From the NCBI GenBank assembly GCA_020633675.1, contig JACKDE010000001.1, positions 620,001 through 684,000 on the forward strand: DNA of 64,000 nucleotides, in the 5' to 3' direction. Below the pieces are notes generated by a model that was not told where the DNA came from, made no database searches, and saw only the letters and a program-made list of their open reading frames with translations. The stretch is from Deferribacteres bacterium. GTDB lineage: Bacteria > Zhuqueibacterota > Zhuqueibacteria > Zhuqueibacterales > Geothermadaptataceae. This document shows, in pieces, positions 27,582 through 36,821 of this stretch; the stretch's first letter is position 1, and each line of letters begins with the position of its first letter. Made by a program: the position numbers and the translations under genes.

Positions 27582-30284
27582 GTGAGAATTTTGCAGCTAC
27601 TGGTTTCTGTATTTTTTATCAGCTACTCGGCCACAGCGTCGACTTTCACCTCCCCGCAAGGATCGCCTCTGGAAAGAAGGGAACATCCCAGATTGTTTTT
27701 TACACAAAATGATTTCGCGGCTGTGCGCGCGAAGATCAGTGGTTATTACACACAAGATTTCCAGAAATTTGTCAGCCACATGGATGGATTGATGGCCACT
27801 TCTCCGATGTCAGGCGAGTTGGCAGGATGGAATCATCTTTTCGGTGCAGCGCGCTCCTATGCGCTTCTTTATCAAATCGATCCGACGACCATTAATGGTG
27901 TGCAGGCAAGTTTTAGCAGAACCGATTACGGGCGCAAGGCTATTGAGATTGCCATGTATCTCGCTCAAAATCTTCCTGAAAGTTGGGATGAACAGCATCA
28001 CGGTGCTAAAAATTTAACATCGGATGAGGGTGGCCTTGCCACCTTGGCGCTGCAAGTGGTGTATGATTGGACGCATGGCCTAAGCACTCTGGACGAGCGA
28101 CGTGCTATGGCGGATCGACTGATTATTCTGTGGGAAAATAAATACGACAATGACAAGGTGAAGCTGGAAAATCATTATGCAGCCAATGCACATGCCTATG
28201 CTGGCGCGCTCTGCTTTTATGGCGACAATGACCTCGGCGCGGCCTACAGCACAAAGGCGCAGATAATGATGGATTCGTTTCAAGATGTTTTTATCGAGCG
28301 CCAGCTTGGTGTGGCAGCAAAGCTGTATGAAGGTTCGAGCGATTGGATTGAGGGCGACACCTACAGCATGGATGCTTTCATCGGGATCGGTTTTTTGGCG
28401 GCTGCCGCGGGCAGCGCGATGGGCGAAGATTACTTCGCCTCCAACTCATGGCTGCACTATGCCCCTTATTATCTTTATTACAACATGGTTCCAATGGCTT
28501 ATCAGGGCGTCTATTACTGGTCGCAGCACAATACCAGTTCGATGCTCAACTCGGAAGACAGCAATCCATCGCAATTGATGAATATGATAGCAGCCCGGCT
28601 CTATGCCAGCGATCCGGATTTAGCTGGATTTGCTGCCTGGTTTTGCGAGCAAAGTCCGTACGGTCACGACGTAGACGACTACAATTACTATGACAGCCAT
28701 ATTTTTGATTTTTTCTATAAATTTGTGTTTGGCACCAGGCATATTCCAAAATTATCGCCGAATGAAGCGGAGATCGCTTTGAGCTTCAAGCTCGGCCAGT
28801 CGCATGTAATGCGCTCGGATCATCGCGACGACGCGGCCCTGGTGCAATTCTACAGTTTTAAATATTGGTATCCGAATGGCCATAATGAAGAAGAAGTCGG
28901 CGCGATCAATATACACCGTTTCGGGCCGCTGGCAGTTGGCGCTTCCAATTCAAAAAACTCCGGCGACGGCATCCCGCGCGTCGACAATGGTGGCAAAGGC
29001 ATGGCGTTGAACAATGTATTCGGGCTGGGAAGCGACCAGGCGCTTGAGTTAGAGATGGTCGACATTCGCATGAGCAATGCCGATGTACCGGCAGATTTTG
29101 ACGATGGCGATCCGGCGCATATCGGAACCGTTGAAGCACGCGAATACATGCGTGATGAGTGGGATTATGTGAACTATAATTATTCGCGCAGCTATGCAGA
29201 TGGGGAAAAAGCCAGCCAGGCCAGACGGGCTATACTCTTCTGGCGCGGCGGTGTCAACAGCGACTATCTGTTCGTGATGGATCGGGTCACCTCGGGACGC
29301 GAGAAATATTTTGTGCTGCACACGCCGGTCGATATCGAAGCGATCGACGGTAATTGGGCTGCAGCGGGCAGCGGCCATTGGACCAGCACTGCCAAAACCG
29401 TGCGCGTCACCAATCGCATTGATCAGGCGCACGGCCAGATGTACATTAGTTCGGTTTTTCCGCAGCAGACGACGCTGCATAAATTTGGCGGACCCGGTTT
29501 CGAATGGGTGTGGGCAGATGGGCAGCCGCTGGATTATAGCAGTTCGGAATTCAGCGAAAAAGCCGCCTATTTGCTGAGCGACCACACGCTGCAAATCCGC
29601 TCGCAGGATAGCTTTTTCCTGACAGTCATGAAATTGGGTGACGCTAACTCACTCAAGCCGCAAACGGTGCAAGGATTATCCGGCAGCAACTGGGCCGGTG
29701 CGCTGGCGGATGAGAAACGACTGGTGATTTTCAGCAAAACCGAGGCAAAATTGCAGGATTTTTCCTATACTGTGAGCAGTGAAAAGTGGGTCAAGCATTT
29801 CATTGCTGAGCTGGAAACGCGCCGTGAGTTCACAGTTACCAAGGCAGGAAAAGTCATTACTTCCGGTACCACCGGGCCTTCCGGCCGCATCTTTTTCTAT
29901 GACATCCCCGGCAACAATGCAACCTACACCGTCACCCTCGGCGGCACGACTTCTGTCGAAGAACATGCTGGTAATGTGACGCCCTCGAAGTTTGGGCTCA
30001 GCAATTATCCCAACCCATTTTTTGCACCCGGCGAAGCGGCGAACTCTGGCACGACCCTATCATTCAATTTGCAGCAGCCAGCTCAAGTTTCGCTGGCAGT
30101 TTACAACACGGCCGGGCAATTAGTAACCAGACTGGCAAATGAAGCCTTGCCAGCCGGGCAACACCGTTTGCGCTGGAACGGTCGAAGCAGCGATGGCCGG
30201 CGGCTGGCGAGTGGCGTCTATTTTTGCCGACTACAGGTTAATGGACAGGCAGCCGTGCAGAAAAAATTGGTGATGGTGCGCTAG
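27582..30284 (+). CDS. secreted heparinase II/III-like polysaccharide lyase with FlgD-type C-terminal domain
   Basis: The predicted 900-residue protein starts at GTG 27582, which has AGGAG 9 bases upstream and begins a good signal peptide (cleavage near SATAS). HPRLFFTQNDFAAVRAKI opens an alpha/alpha-toroid region typical of heparinase II/III and alginate-lyase families (ENHYAANAHAYAGALCFYGD; several Tyr/His in the presumed cleft). Residues 430-830 are the beta-sandwich part. The last 90 residues (NYPNPFFAPGEAANS to ASGVYFCRLQVNG) are the FlgD/T9SS-like sorting domain common in FCB genomes, so it is probably secreted or surface-attached. The glycan substrate is not predictable. It stands alone and ends at a strong hairpin. 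Confidence 0.8.
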   Translation: MRILQLLVSVFFISYSATASTFTSPQGSPLERREHPRLFFTQNDFAAVRAKISGYYTQDFQKFVSHMDGLMATSPMSGELAGWNHLFGAARSYALLYQIDPTTINGVQASFSRTDYGRKAIEIAMYLAQNLPESWDEQHHGAKNLTSDEGGLATLALQVVYDWTHGLSTLDERRAMADRLIILWENKYDNDKVKLENHYAANAHAYAGALCFYGDNDLGAAYSTKAQIMMDSFQDVFIERQLGVAAKLYEGSSDWIEGDTYSMDAFIGIGFLAAAAGSAMGEDYFASNSWLHYAPYYLYYNMVPMAYQGVYYWSQHNTSSMLNSEDSNPSQLMNMIAARLYASDPDLAGFAAWFCEQSPYGHDVDDYNYYDSHIFDFFYKFVFGTRHIPKLSPNEAEIALSFKLGQSHVMRSDHRDDAALVQFYSFKYWYPNGHNEEEVGAINIHRFGPLAVGASNSKNSGDGIPRVDNGGKGMALNNVFGLGSDQALELEMVDIRMSNADVPADFDDGDPAHIGTVEAREYMRDEWDYVNYNYSRSYADGEKASQARRAILFWRGGVNSDYLFVMDRVTSGREKYFVLHTPVDIEAIDGNWAAAGSGHWTSTAKTVRVTNRIDQAHGQMYISSVFPQQTTLHKFGGPGFEWVWADGQPLDYSSSEFSEKAAYLLSDHTLQIRSQDSFFLTVMKLGDANSLKPQTVQGLSGSNWAGALADEKRLVIFSKTEAKLQDFSYTVSSEKWVKHFIAELETRREFTVTKAGKVITSGTTGPSGRIFFYDIPGNNATYTVTLGGTTSVEEHAGNVTPSKFGLSNYPNPFFAPGEAANSGTTLSFNLQQPAQVSLAVYNTAGQLVTRLANEALPAGQHRLRWNGRSSDGRRLASGVYFCRLQVNGQAAVQKKLVMVR

Positions 30285-30300
30285 AAAAGACCATAATCAA

Positions 30301-30346
30301 TGATCCGTCATCAAACGATTGTTTTTGGTGACGGATCACATGCTTT
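30301..30346. terminator. bidirectional terminator between convergent genes
   Basis: A 12-bp stem (TGATCCGTCATC with GGTGACGGATCA, two imperfect pairs) with a 14-base loop lies between the lyase and the convergent asparaginase. On the plus strand it is followed by CATGC then six Ts. It overlaps the asparaginase stop codon at 30336-30338. Confidence 0.75.
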
Positions 30347-30824
30347 TTTCAAATCGTCCCAACTCGCGGTTTTTGCGAACATTGTTCCATGCAAAATATT
30401 GACCGTTCATGCTGAGATAGACGCCCGCTTGCAGAACTTGCACAAAAGAAAGCGCGCTGCCGAGATTGAACAAACCGTCTGAACTGCCGAAAGCGATGGG
30501 AATCATCGCGCCGGTGAGCACCACTGTTTTGTGGTTGATTTTTTCGGCCAGCACGGCTGCGGTCTCTACCATTGTGTCCGTACCATGGGTGATCACAATG
30601 TGCTTCTCCGGGCACTCGAGACATCGCGAGAGGATAAGTTGACGGTGGCCATCGGTCATTTCCAGGCTGTCGATCATCATCACTTTTTCGATTTCTACGC
30701 TCAATCGGGAGCGGCCCAGTTCCAGCATCTGCGCCAGGTGCGTATCGCGAAAAAAAAGCTCGCCGCGAATCTCATCATACTCCTTGTCAAAAGTCCCGCC
30801 TGTGACCAAAATACGAATACTCAT
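30336..30824 (-). CDS. short asparaginase-domain protein
   Basis: The 162-residue protein is the N-terminal half of the L-asparaginase fold only. It has the TGGT-type catalytic Thr motif (ILVTGGTFDKEYDE) and the second motif ITHGTDTMVETAAVLAE (Thr, Asp), followed by VVLTGAMIPIAFGSSD. Full asparaginases are about 330 residues with a separate C-terminal domain; this protein ends after the first domain with no sign of frameshift beyond it. Small asparaginase-domain proteins of this size are known as a family, so it is probably a complete gene. The activity is unproven. Confidence 0.85.
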   Translation of the reverse strand: MSIRILVTGGTFDKEYDEIRGELFFRDTHLAQMLELGRSRLSVEIEKVMMIDSLEMTDGHRQLILSRCLECPEKHIVITHGTDTMVETAAVLAEKINHKTVVLTGAMIPIAFGSSDGLFNLGSALSFVQVLQAGVYLSMNGQYFAWNNVRKNRELGRFEKSM

Positions 30825-31225
30825 GGATTGATCCTTTTTTGGCTATTCCGTCATGATGGTTGCATGAATTATATCGAGAAATTGTACGAAAAACGTAAAA
30901 AAATCGCAAGTCGCAGCGATTGAAAACTTTCAGAGATGTGCTGCAGGTTCTCGATCTTGGGCCGGTTGCGTCTTACCCGCCTAAAATATGTGTTTATAGA
31001 AATTTAACATGGAAAGCAAAAAACATTTTGATTTTTTGCTGAGAAGGTCGTTAATTTCAACATTTTATTGAAAAATGTCGATTATTGATACCGGTTGTGA
31101 ACAGCAAAAATACCAGCTTCGAGCGGGGAGTTCATCGATGCATGGTTGCAGCAATGTTGAAAGCACCGGCTACTAACATGCATGCTCGGCAGCAGGCGGC
31201 CATTTAAAATGAGGATTTGGAGAAG
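30825..31225. other. divergent intergenic region before the rhamnose genes
   Basis: About 400 bp of AT-rich DNA separate the asparaginase from the rhamnose genes and should contain both promoters. No regulator gene for rhamnose use lies in it or nearby. I saw no convincing operator palindrome. Confidence 0.4.
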
Positions 31226-33325
31226 ATGAAGGATTACAAATACGTGAGCTATTTATGGGATGATGAGAAAGCAAAAGATATGTCCGAATTGGAGCTGTTG
31301 GTTTACCGCTCCAATTTGCTGGGCGCAGACCTGAGACTGACCAATTTTGCCGGTGGCAACACCTCTACCAAAATCAAGGAAAAAGACCCGCTCAGTGGCG
31401 AAGAAATTGATGTGCTGTGGGTCAAGGGAAGCGGCGGCGATCTCGGCAGCATCAAAAAGGAAGGATTTGCCAGCTTGTATCTCGACAAGTTGCACGCGCT
31501 GAAAAAGCTTTATCGTGGCATTGAACATGAAGATGAAATGGTGGGCTATTTGCCGTTTTGTACCTTCAATTTGAATCCGCGCGCCGCTTCGATTGATACG
31601 CCGCTGCATGCATTCATCCCGGAAACCTATGTCGATCATTTGCACCCCGACGCGATCATCGCGATTGCCGCTTCGAAAGACGGTGAGCAGATTATGAAAG
31701 AAGTGTTTGGTAATCGGCTGGCGTGGGTTCCGTGGCAGCGTCCGGGCTTCGATCTCGGTCTGAAAATGGAGCAAACATATAATGAAAATTCCGGAATCGA
31801 AGGCATCATTTTGGGTGGGCACGGGCTCTTTACCTGGGGGAAAGATGCCAAATCATGCTACGAGACAACGCTGAAAGTGATCGAAGATGCCTCGGCCTAT
31901 TTGGAAGAGCACATTGCCCAAACGGGTAAGGTTTTCGGCGGCACTCTTCTGCAGGAATTGCCTGTGCAGGAGCGTTCGGATATCGTTTCGGTTATCATGC
32001 CGTTGATTCGCGGAAAAATCTGCAAGGACGAGCGCAAAATTGGCCATTTCGATGACAGTCCACGTGTACTGGAGTTCATCAACTCTGCTGATGCAGAAGT
32101 GCTGGCCGCCAAGGGCACATCCTGTCCGGACCATTTTTTGCGCACCAAAATTCGTCCACTTTATTTGCAGTGGCATCCACAGGAGAACACGCTCGCAGAT
32201 CTCGAAGAAATGCTTGACGAAGCGCTTCCTGAATATAGGCAGGCGTACAAAGAATATTACCAGCGCTGCAAACATCCAGACTCACCGGCGATGCGGGATC
32301 CAAACCCAGTGGTGTTTTTAATCCCGGGCGTCGGTATGATCACTTTTGCCAAAGACAAGCAGACCGCGCGGGTTTCGGCTGAATTTTACATCAATGCCAT
32401 CAACGTGATGCGCGGCGCCAATGCAGTGAGCGAATATGTCGGGCTGTCCGAACAAGAGGCCTTTAACATCGAGTACTGGCTGCTCGAAGAAGCGAAGTTG
32501 CAGCGTATGCCGAAAGAAAAGGAAATGGCGCGCAAGGTCGCGGTCGTGACAGGCGGCGCCGGTGGCATCGGCCGTGCCATCGCCAGGCGTGTGCTCGAAG
32601 AAAGCGGGCATGTCGTGCTGTTGGATAAAGATGAAGACGTTTTGCAAAACGCTTTGCAGGAATTGCGCACAGAGTACAGCAAAGATCGTGTCTGCGGCAT
32701 TGTCGCGGACGTTACCAGCGAAACACAGATGATGCATGCCTTCTCCGATATTGCCATGTACTATGGCGGCGTCGATGTGGTCATCCCGAACGCGGGTATC
32801 GCTTCTTCCAGCCCAATCGATATGACTTCTGTTGAAGACTGGGAGTACAATCACAATGTGTTGGTGAAAGGGTATTTTTTGGCTTCGCGCGAAGCGTTTA
32901 AAATACTGAAAAAACAGGGTATAGGTGGTGGCTTGATTTTCATCGTTTCGAAAAATGCGGTGGTGGCAGGCAAAAATGCCTCAGCCTACAGCTCAGCCAA
33001 AGCGGCCGAACTGCATCTGGCGCGCTGTCTTGCTGAAGAAGGGGCACCCCACAGCATTCGAGTCAATACTGTCAATCCCGATGCCGTCATCGCTGGCTCA
33101 CGCATCTGGAACGAATCCGGTTGGCGGGAACAGCGCGCTAAGGCCTACGGCATCAAGCCGGATCAGCTGGAAGAATACTACCGCAACCGCAATGCGCTGA
33201 AAGTGTTCGTTTTGCCGGAAGATATTGCCGAAGCTGTGCTGTTTTTTGCCTCGGATCGCAGTGCTAAGAGCACGGGCAACATGCTCAACGTTGATGGCGG
33301 CGTCAATGCCGCGTTTCAGCGATAA
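31226..33325 (+). CDS. rhaEW: bifunctional rhamnulose-1-phosphate aldolase / short-chain dehydrogenase
   Basis: The 699-residue protein fuses a class II aldolase domain (about 1-430) and a short-chain dehydrogenase domain (about 435-699). The aldolase part has FAGGNTSTKIKEKD, LHPDAIIAIAAS and GGHGLFTWGKDAKSCYETT, with zinc-ligand histidines. The dehydrogenase part has the Rossmann motif VVTGGAGGIGRAIARR, NAG (VVIPNAGIASS) and YSSAKAAELHLAR. The first half cleaves rhamnulose-1-phosphate to dihydroxyacetone phosphate and lactaldehyde; the second is thought to oxidise lactaldehyde. The ATG at 31226 is chosen over an in-frame TTG at 31217, with GAGGA at 31211. The isomerase gene follows 114 bp later. 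Confidence 0.93.
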   Translation: MKDYKYVSYLWDDEKAKDMSELELLVYRSNLLGADLRLTNFAGGNTSTKIKEKDPLSGEEIDVLWVKGSGGDLGSIKKEGFASLYLDKLHALKKLYRGIEHEDEMVGYLPFCTFNLNPRAASIDTPLHAFIPETYVDHLHPDAIIAIAASKDGEQIMKEVFGNRLAWVPWQRPGFDLGLKMEQTYNENSGIEGIILGGHGLFTWGKDAKSCYETTLKVIEDASAYLEEHIAQTGKVFGGTLLQELPVQERSDIVSVIMPLIRGKICKDERKIGHFDDSPRVLEFINSADAEVLAAKGTSCPDHFLRTKIRPLYLQWHPQENTLADLEEMLDEALPEYRQAYKEYYQRCKHPDSPAMRDPNPVVFLIPGVGMITFAKDKQTARVSAEFYINAINVMRGANAVSEYVGLSEQEAFNIEYWLLEEAKLQRMPKEKEMARKVAVVTGGAGGIGRAIARRVLEESGHVVLLDKDEDVLQNALQELRTEYSKDRVCGIVADVTSETQMMHAFSDIAMYYGGVDVVIPNAGIASSSPIDMTSVEDWEYNHNVLVKGYFLASREAFKILKKQGIGGGLIFIVSKNAVVAGKNASAYSSAKAAELHLARCLAEEGAPHSIRVNTVNPDAVIAGSRIWNESGWREQRAKAYGIKPDQLEEYYRNRNALKVFVLPEDIAEAVLFFASDRSAKSTGNMLNVDGGVNAAFQR

Positions 33326-33439
33326 GCAGCAGAAAAAGACAATTTTTTGATTTTGTGCAGGGAAGAGGGTATTTCCCGCCCCTGCAAAGGCAGGATAAAG
33401 TCATTTGCCACAAAAAAACTCAAAACAGGAGACAAGCTG

Positions 33440-34687
33440 ATGAGCCAGAAATATGCCGGACTTGATGCGATTGAAAAACGTTGTGACCAGCACGGTCTTG
33501 ATATCGAAAAAATCAAAAGCCGTCTGAAAAAGCAGCATATCGAAACACCGTCGTGGGGGTATGGCGACAGTGGCACGCGTTTTCGGGTTTTTCCGTGGTC
33601 GGGAGCAGCGCGCACCGCCCGCGAAAAGTTGTCCGATGCGGCAATGGTACACAAGCTGACCGGCGTCGCGCCATCGGTTGCGCTGCATATTCCGTGGGAT
33701 AAAGTCGACGACTGGCTGGCGCTGAAAAGCTACGCTTCTGAAATCGGGATCGAGCTCGGCGCCATCAATCCAAATGTTTTTCAGGATGAAGCCTACAAAT
33801 TTGGCTCGATCTGCCACACCGATGCGAAAGTCCGGCGCATGGCAGTCGATCACATGCTGGAATGTGTCGATATCATGAAAGCCACCGGCTCGCGTGATTT
33901 GTCGCTGTGGTTTGCAGACGGCACTAACTATGCCGGCCAGGATAGTTTTCGCGCTCGGAAAGCCCGCATGCAGGAAGCACTGCAGGAAGTCTATGATGCC
34001 CTTCCCGACGGCACGCGCATGCTGATCGAATACAAATTTTTCGAACCAGCCTTTTATCACACCGATCTTGCCGACTGGGGCATCGCCTACATTTTGGCCA
34101 GCAAATTCGGCGACAAAGCCAAGGTGCTTGTCGATACCGGCCACCACGCACAAGGCACAAACATCGAACACATTGTCGCGACACTTTTGGATGAAGACAA
34201 ACTCGGTGGCTTCCATTTTAACAATCGCAAGTATGCGGATGACGATTTGATTGTCGGCACGGTCAATCCATTTGAGCTGTTTTGCATTTTCAATGAATTG
34301 GTTGATGCCGAAATGAGCGAGAGTAAAGTAGCCGCTTCCTGCGCGCGTGAGGTGGCTTACATGATCGACCAATCACACAATATCGAGCCAAAAATCGAAG
34401 CAATGGTGCAGTCGGTGATCAATTGCCAGGTAGCGCTATCCAAGGCGTTGCTGGTCGACCGCAAGGCGCTGGCAAAGCAGCAGGCGGCTGGCGATGTGCT
34501 GGGTGCGTATCGTGAGCTCAACAATGCCTTCGAGTGCGATGTCCGGCCACTTCTGGCGCAGGTGCGCGAAGAGATGGGCCTGCATCCTGAGCCATTGACT
34601 GCGCTGAAGGAGAATAAATATCAGCAAAAAATTGCCGAGGAGCGCGGCGCCAAATCAGGCAGTGGTGGTGGCTATCCCGGGGCGTGA
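33440..34687 (+). CDS. rhaI: L-rhamnose isomerase (RhaI type)
   Basis: The 415-residue protein belongs to the RhaI sugar isomerases (TIM barrel, two metals), distinct from E. coli RhaA by sequence. It carries WGYGDSGTRFRVFPWSGAAR, HIPWDKVDDW, LIEYKFFEPAFYHTDLADWG, DTGHHAQGTNIEHIVA and FHFNNRKYADDDLIVG, all consistent with the metal-binding barrel. It converts L-rhamnose to L-rhamnulose. The ATG at 33440 is chosen because AGGAG lies 9 bases upstream; the longer open frame from 33347 starts in non-coding sequence. A strong terminator follows. Confidence 0.93.
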   Translation: MSQKYAGLDAIEKRCDQHGLDIEKIKSRLKKQHIETPSWGYGDSGTRFRVFPWSGAARTAREKLSDAAMVHKLTGVAPSVALHIPWDKVDDWLALKSYASEIGIELGAINPNVFQDEAYKFGSICHTDAKVRRMAVDHMLECVDIMKATGSRDLSLWFADGTNYAGQDSFRARKARMQEALQEVYDALPDGTRMLIEYKFFEPAFYHTDLADWGIAYILASKFGDKAKVLVDTGHHAQGTNIEHIVATLLDEDKLGGFHFNNRKYADDDLIVGTVNPFELFCIFNELVDAEMSESKVAASCAREVAYMIDQSHNIEPKIEAMVQSVINCQVALSKALLVDRKALAKQQAAGDVLGAYRELNNAFECDVRPLLAQVREEMGLHPEPLTALKENKYQQKIAEERGAKSGSGGGYPGA

Positions 34688-34714
34688 TCAGTAAGAAATG
34701 TAACTTGCTTTCTC

Positions 34715-34751
34715 AGTGGCGTTGCGGCTTATGCTGCACGCCACTTTTTTT
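34715..34751 (+). terminator. intrinsic terminator after rhaI
   Basis: AGTGGCGTTGCGGC pairs with GCTGCACGCCACT around a TTAT loop, with one bulged T, and is followed by seven Ts. It closes the rhamnose module and shows that no rhamnulokinase gene follows in the same transcript. Confidence 0.9.
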
Positions 34752-34792
34752 GAGAGGGTGTTTTCAATGCAAACTTATGTACCCAGCCCTTG

Positions 34793-35530
34793 CTAATTCT
34801 CCAGCAAATATTCGACTGTACTCACCACGCGCAGGGTTTTATCGAGTTGATTCTCTTCAATAATGCCCGGCGCCCGATCTCGGGCTAAAATGACGAACAC
34901 ACCCTGGTTGGCGCGCCGTATCCCGCCAAGCCGGCTGCCGGAATCCTGCGCGAATTGTTCGGCTGCCCGGCGGGCCTCTGCCGTCGCCTCTGCAATCATC
35001 TCCGGCTTGTATTCATTCAAACGCGTGAATAAAAATGTCGGGCCGTTATAAGCCATGCCGGTCGCCGACAAAATCACACCTGCATCGACCAGCTCGCCAA
35101 CAGCCTGACTGGCTTTGGCGATGGTTTCCGGTTCTTTCGAGCGCACCATCACGGTTTGGGTGATGATGTAGCGACTCTGTGCCGGGCCGCTGCGGTAGGG
35201 ATCCGCCAGCCGGTCTTTGACGTCCAGTTTTTGGACTTCCGCCATTTGCGGATCGATGCCGTGGCGCTCCAGAAATGCCAGCACCTGCTGGTGATTGCGC
35301 CGCACTGCTTGTTGTGCTTTATCGAGATCATCGTCGGTGGCGACAAAGCTCAGCGGCCACAACGCGATATCCGCACGCACATCCCGCTCGGAAATGCCTT
35401 TTACGGTCACGTATCGATCTGCTGCGCGGCCTTGCAGAAAGCCGTTGCCGACGAACCAGCCTGCAACGACCAAGCCGATGCACAACAAGGCACCCGTCAA
35501 TACCGCCGCGTTTTTTTCCAAAGATATCAT
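34793..35530 (-). CDS. SIMPL domain (DUF541) membrane-anchored protein
   Basis: The 245-residue protein has one N-terminal transmembrane helix (about 10-32) and a SIMPL/DUF541 domain. The strand RYVTVKGISERDVRADIALW opens the repeat, and YIITQTVMVRSKEPETIAKA and FTRLNEYKPEMIAEATAEAR follow. SIMPL proteins are periplasmic or surface proteins; some are outer-membrane-stress related, and the function is not settled. It is 29 bp downstream of the DUF819 gene on the same strand, so the two are likely co-transcribed. Confidence 0.88.
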   Translation of the reverse strand: MISLEKNAAVLTGALLCIGLVVAGWFVGNGFLQGRAADRYVTVKGISERDVRADIALWPLSFVATDDDLDKAQQAVRRNHQQVLAFLERHGIDPQMAEVQKLDVKDRLADPYRSGPAQSRYIITQTVMVRSKEPETIAKASQAVGELVDAGVILSATGMAYNGPTFLFTRLNEYKPEMIAEATAEARRAAEQFAQDSGSRLGGIRRANQGVFVILARDRAPGIIEENQLDKTLRVVSTVEYLLEN

Positions 35531-35559
35531 AGGTCATAACCTTTCAAATAATTTGCTGC

Positions 35560-36702
35560 TCACAGCACAAACTCCGCGACAAAAAAGCCGAGATACGTGC
35601 CGATGCCGTAGCCGAGTGCACCCACCAAAATGCCAGGCACTTGCAGGTCGGCTCGGCCAAGGCTGCGCGCAACCGCCAGCGCCGTGGTTGGCCCGCCAAA
35701 ACAGGCCTGTGAAGCGACTGCGGTAATGGTGTGATCGATTTTGAAAAGTACGCTCATACCGAAAATCAATACACCGTGCGCAAGCACAATTGTAAAGGCC
35801 AGCAGCAACAGCGATAAACCGATGTCACCGATATTTTGCAAAGCTGCGAGATCACAAAAGGCCCCGATCACGGCTAAGAACAGATACAAGCCATACATGC
35901 CGAGCAGGCGCGTGCCGGTCAGTTTTTTGATGAATTTGAACTGAGCGAGAATCAGTGCGAAGGTTGTGAGAATTAAAATCGACGGCAGGCCGATAATCGG
36001 ACCAAGCCAATTCGATAGCCAGGTCACCATCGCGCCTGCGCCCAGCAGCAAGCCGAGGTCAATCGGGTGGATGGTCTCGGTATCGTCCTCGATGCCGGTG
36101 ATGACTTCTGCCGCATTGTTCTCGGAAACATGGTTGGAAGCAGGTTGCAGCATCGCCATTACTTTCGGAAACGCCAGGCATGCCAGCATCCAGATGGCGC
36201 CGACGATGTTGTCGACCGCGACAGACCCGGCAAATAATGCCCCTTCTTTGGCGACGCCGTAATGCAGAGCGACCGCATTAAAATTAACGCTGCCACCGAC
36301 ATACGTGCCGGCAAACATGCCGCCAAGCGGGCGATACAGATATCCGATGGCCGTTTGGCCATCGATGAGCCACATGCCTAAAATCACGCCAGCCATCGTG
36401 CCGGCAGCACCGATCAGAAACATGCCGATCATTTTTGGCCCTGCCTGCAGAATATCGCGCAAATTGACGTTGAGCAAAAGCAGAAAAATCGCGACCGGGG
36501 CGACGTATACGAATACGCCATCGTAAATGGGCGCTTCATCAGCGCTGGTTGGGATGATGCCGAGATTGGCGATAACTGCGGTGACGATAATCACCAAAAG
36601 CGATGTGCCGATATGTCGGAAAAAGGTCTTGCGAACGAGGATTTCGGAGAGGACGATCGCTGCACTCAGCATGGCGAAGACAAAGATGGATTGTGTAAAC
36701 AT
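35560..36702 (-). CDS. DUF819 family membrane protein
   Basis: The 380-residue integral membrane protein has about ten to eleven hydrophobic helices. Conserved segments are PLGGMFAGTYVGGSVNFNAV, LFAGSVAVDNIVGAIWML, and ACFGGPTTALAVARSLGR near the C-terminus, all typical of DUF819, a family related to transporters such as the 2-keto-gluconate/sodium symporters but without a proven substrate. The start at 36702 (MFTQSIFVF) begins directly at the first helix. An in-frame upstream codon at 36738 would add 12 residues and neither start has a strong ribosome binding site. It may form a unit with the SIMPL gene. Confidence 0.85.
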   Translation of the reverse strand: MFTQSIFVFAMLSAAIVLSEILVRKTFFRHIGTSLLVIIVTAVIANLGIIPTSADEAPIYDGVFVYVAPVAIFLLLLNVNLRDILQAGPKMIGMFLIGAAGTMAGVILGMWLIDGQTAIGYLYRPLGGMFAGTYVGGSVNFNAVALHYGVAKEGALFAGSVAVDNIVGAIWMLACLAFPKVMAMLQPASNHVSENNAAEVITGIEDDTETIHPIDLGLLLGAGAMVTWLSNWLGPIIGLPSILILTTFALILAQFKFIKKLTGTRLLGMYGLYLFLAVIGAFCDLAALQNIGDIGLSLLLLAFTIVLAHGVLIFGMSVLFKIDHTITAVASQACFGGPTTALAVARSLGRADLQVPGILVGALGYGIGTYLGFFVAEFVL

Positions 36703-36761
36703 GTATGCAGCATACGAAGAAACAGCGCACCGCACCACGAAAAAGCGACCAAAGGCAGAGA

Positions 36762-36804
36762 AAGAAAACGCCCCGAATTCTTCAGTTTGCGAATCCGGGG
36801 CGTT
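36762..36804 (-). terminator. intrinsic terminator after mscL
   Basis: On the minus strand AACGCCCCGGATTC pairs with GAATTCGGGGCGTT around a 10-base loop and is followed by TTTTCTTTCT. It lies 18 bp after the mscL stop and separates it from the DUF819 gene. Confidence 0.85.
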
Positions 36805-36821
36805 CAGTTTGTTTGCTGGCT

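Noticed and set aside
33401..34372. A 323-codon minus-strand frame antisense to rhaI
   Set aside because: RhaI is clearly coding; the antisense frame has no motif or ribosome binding site.
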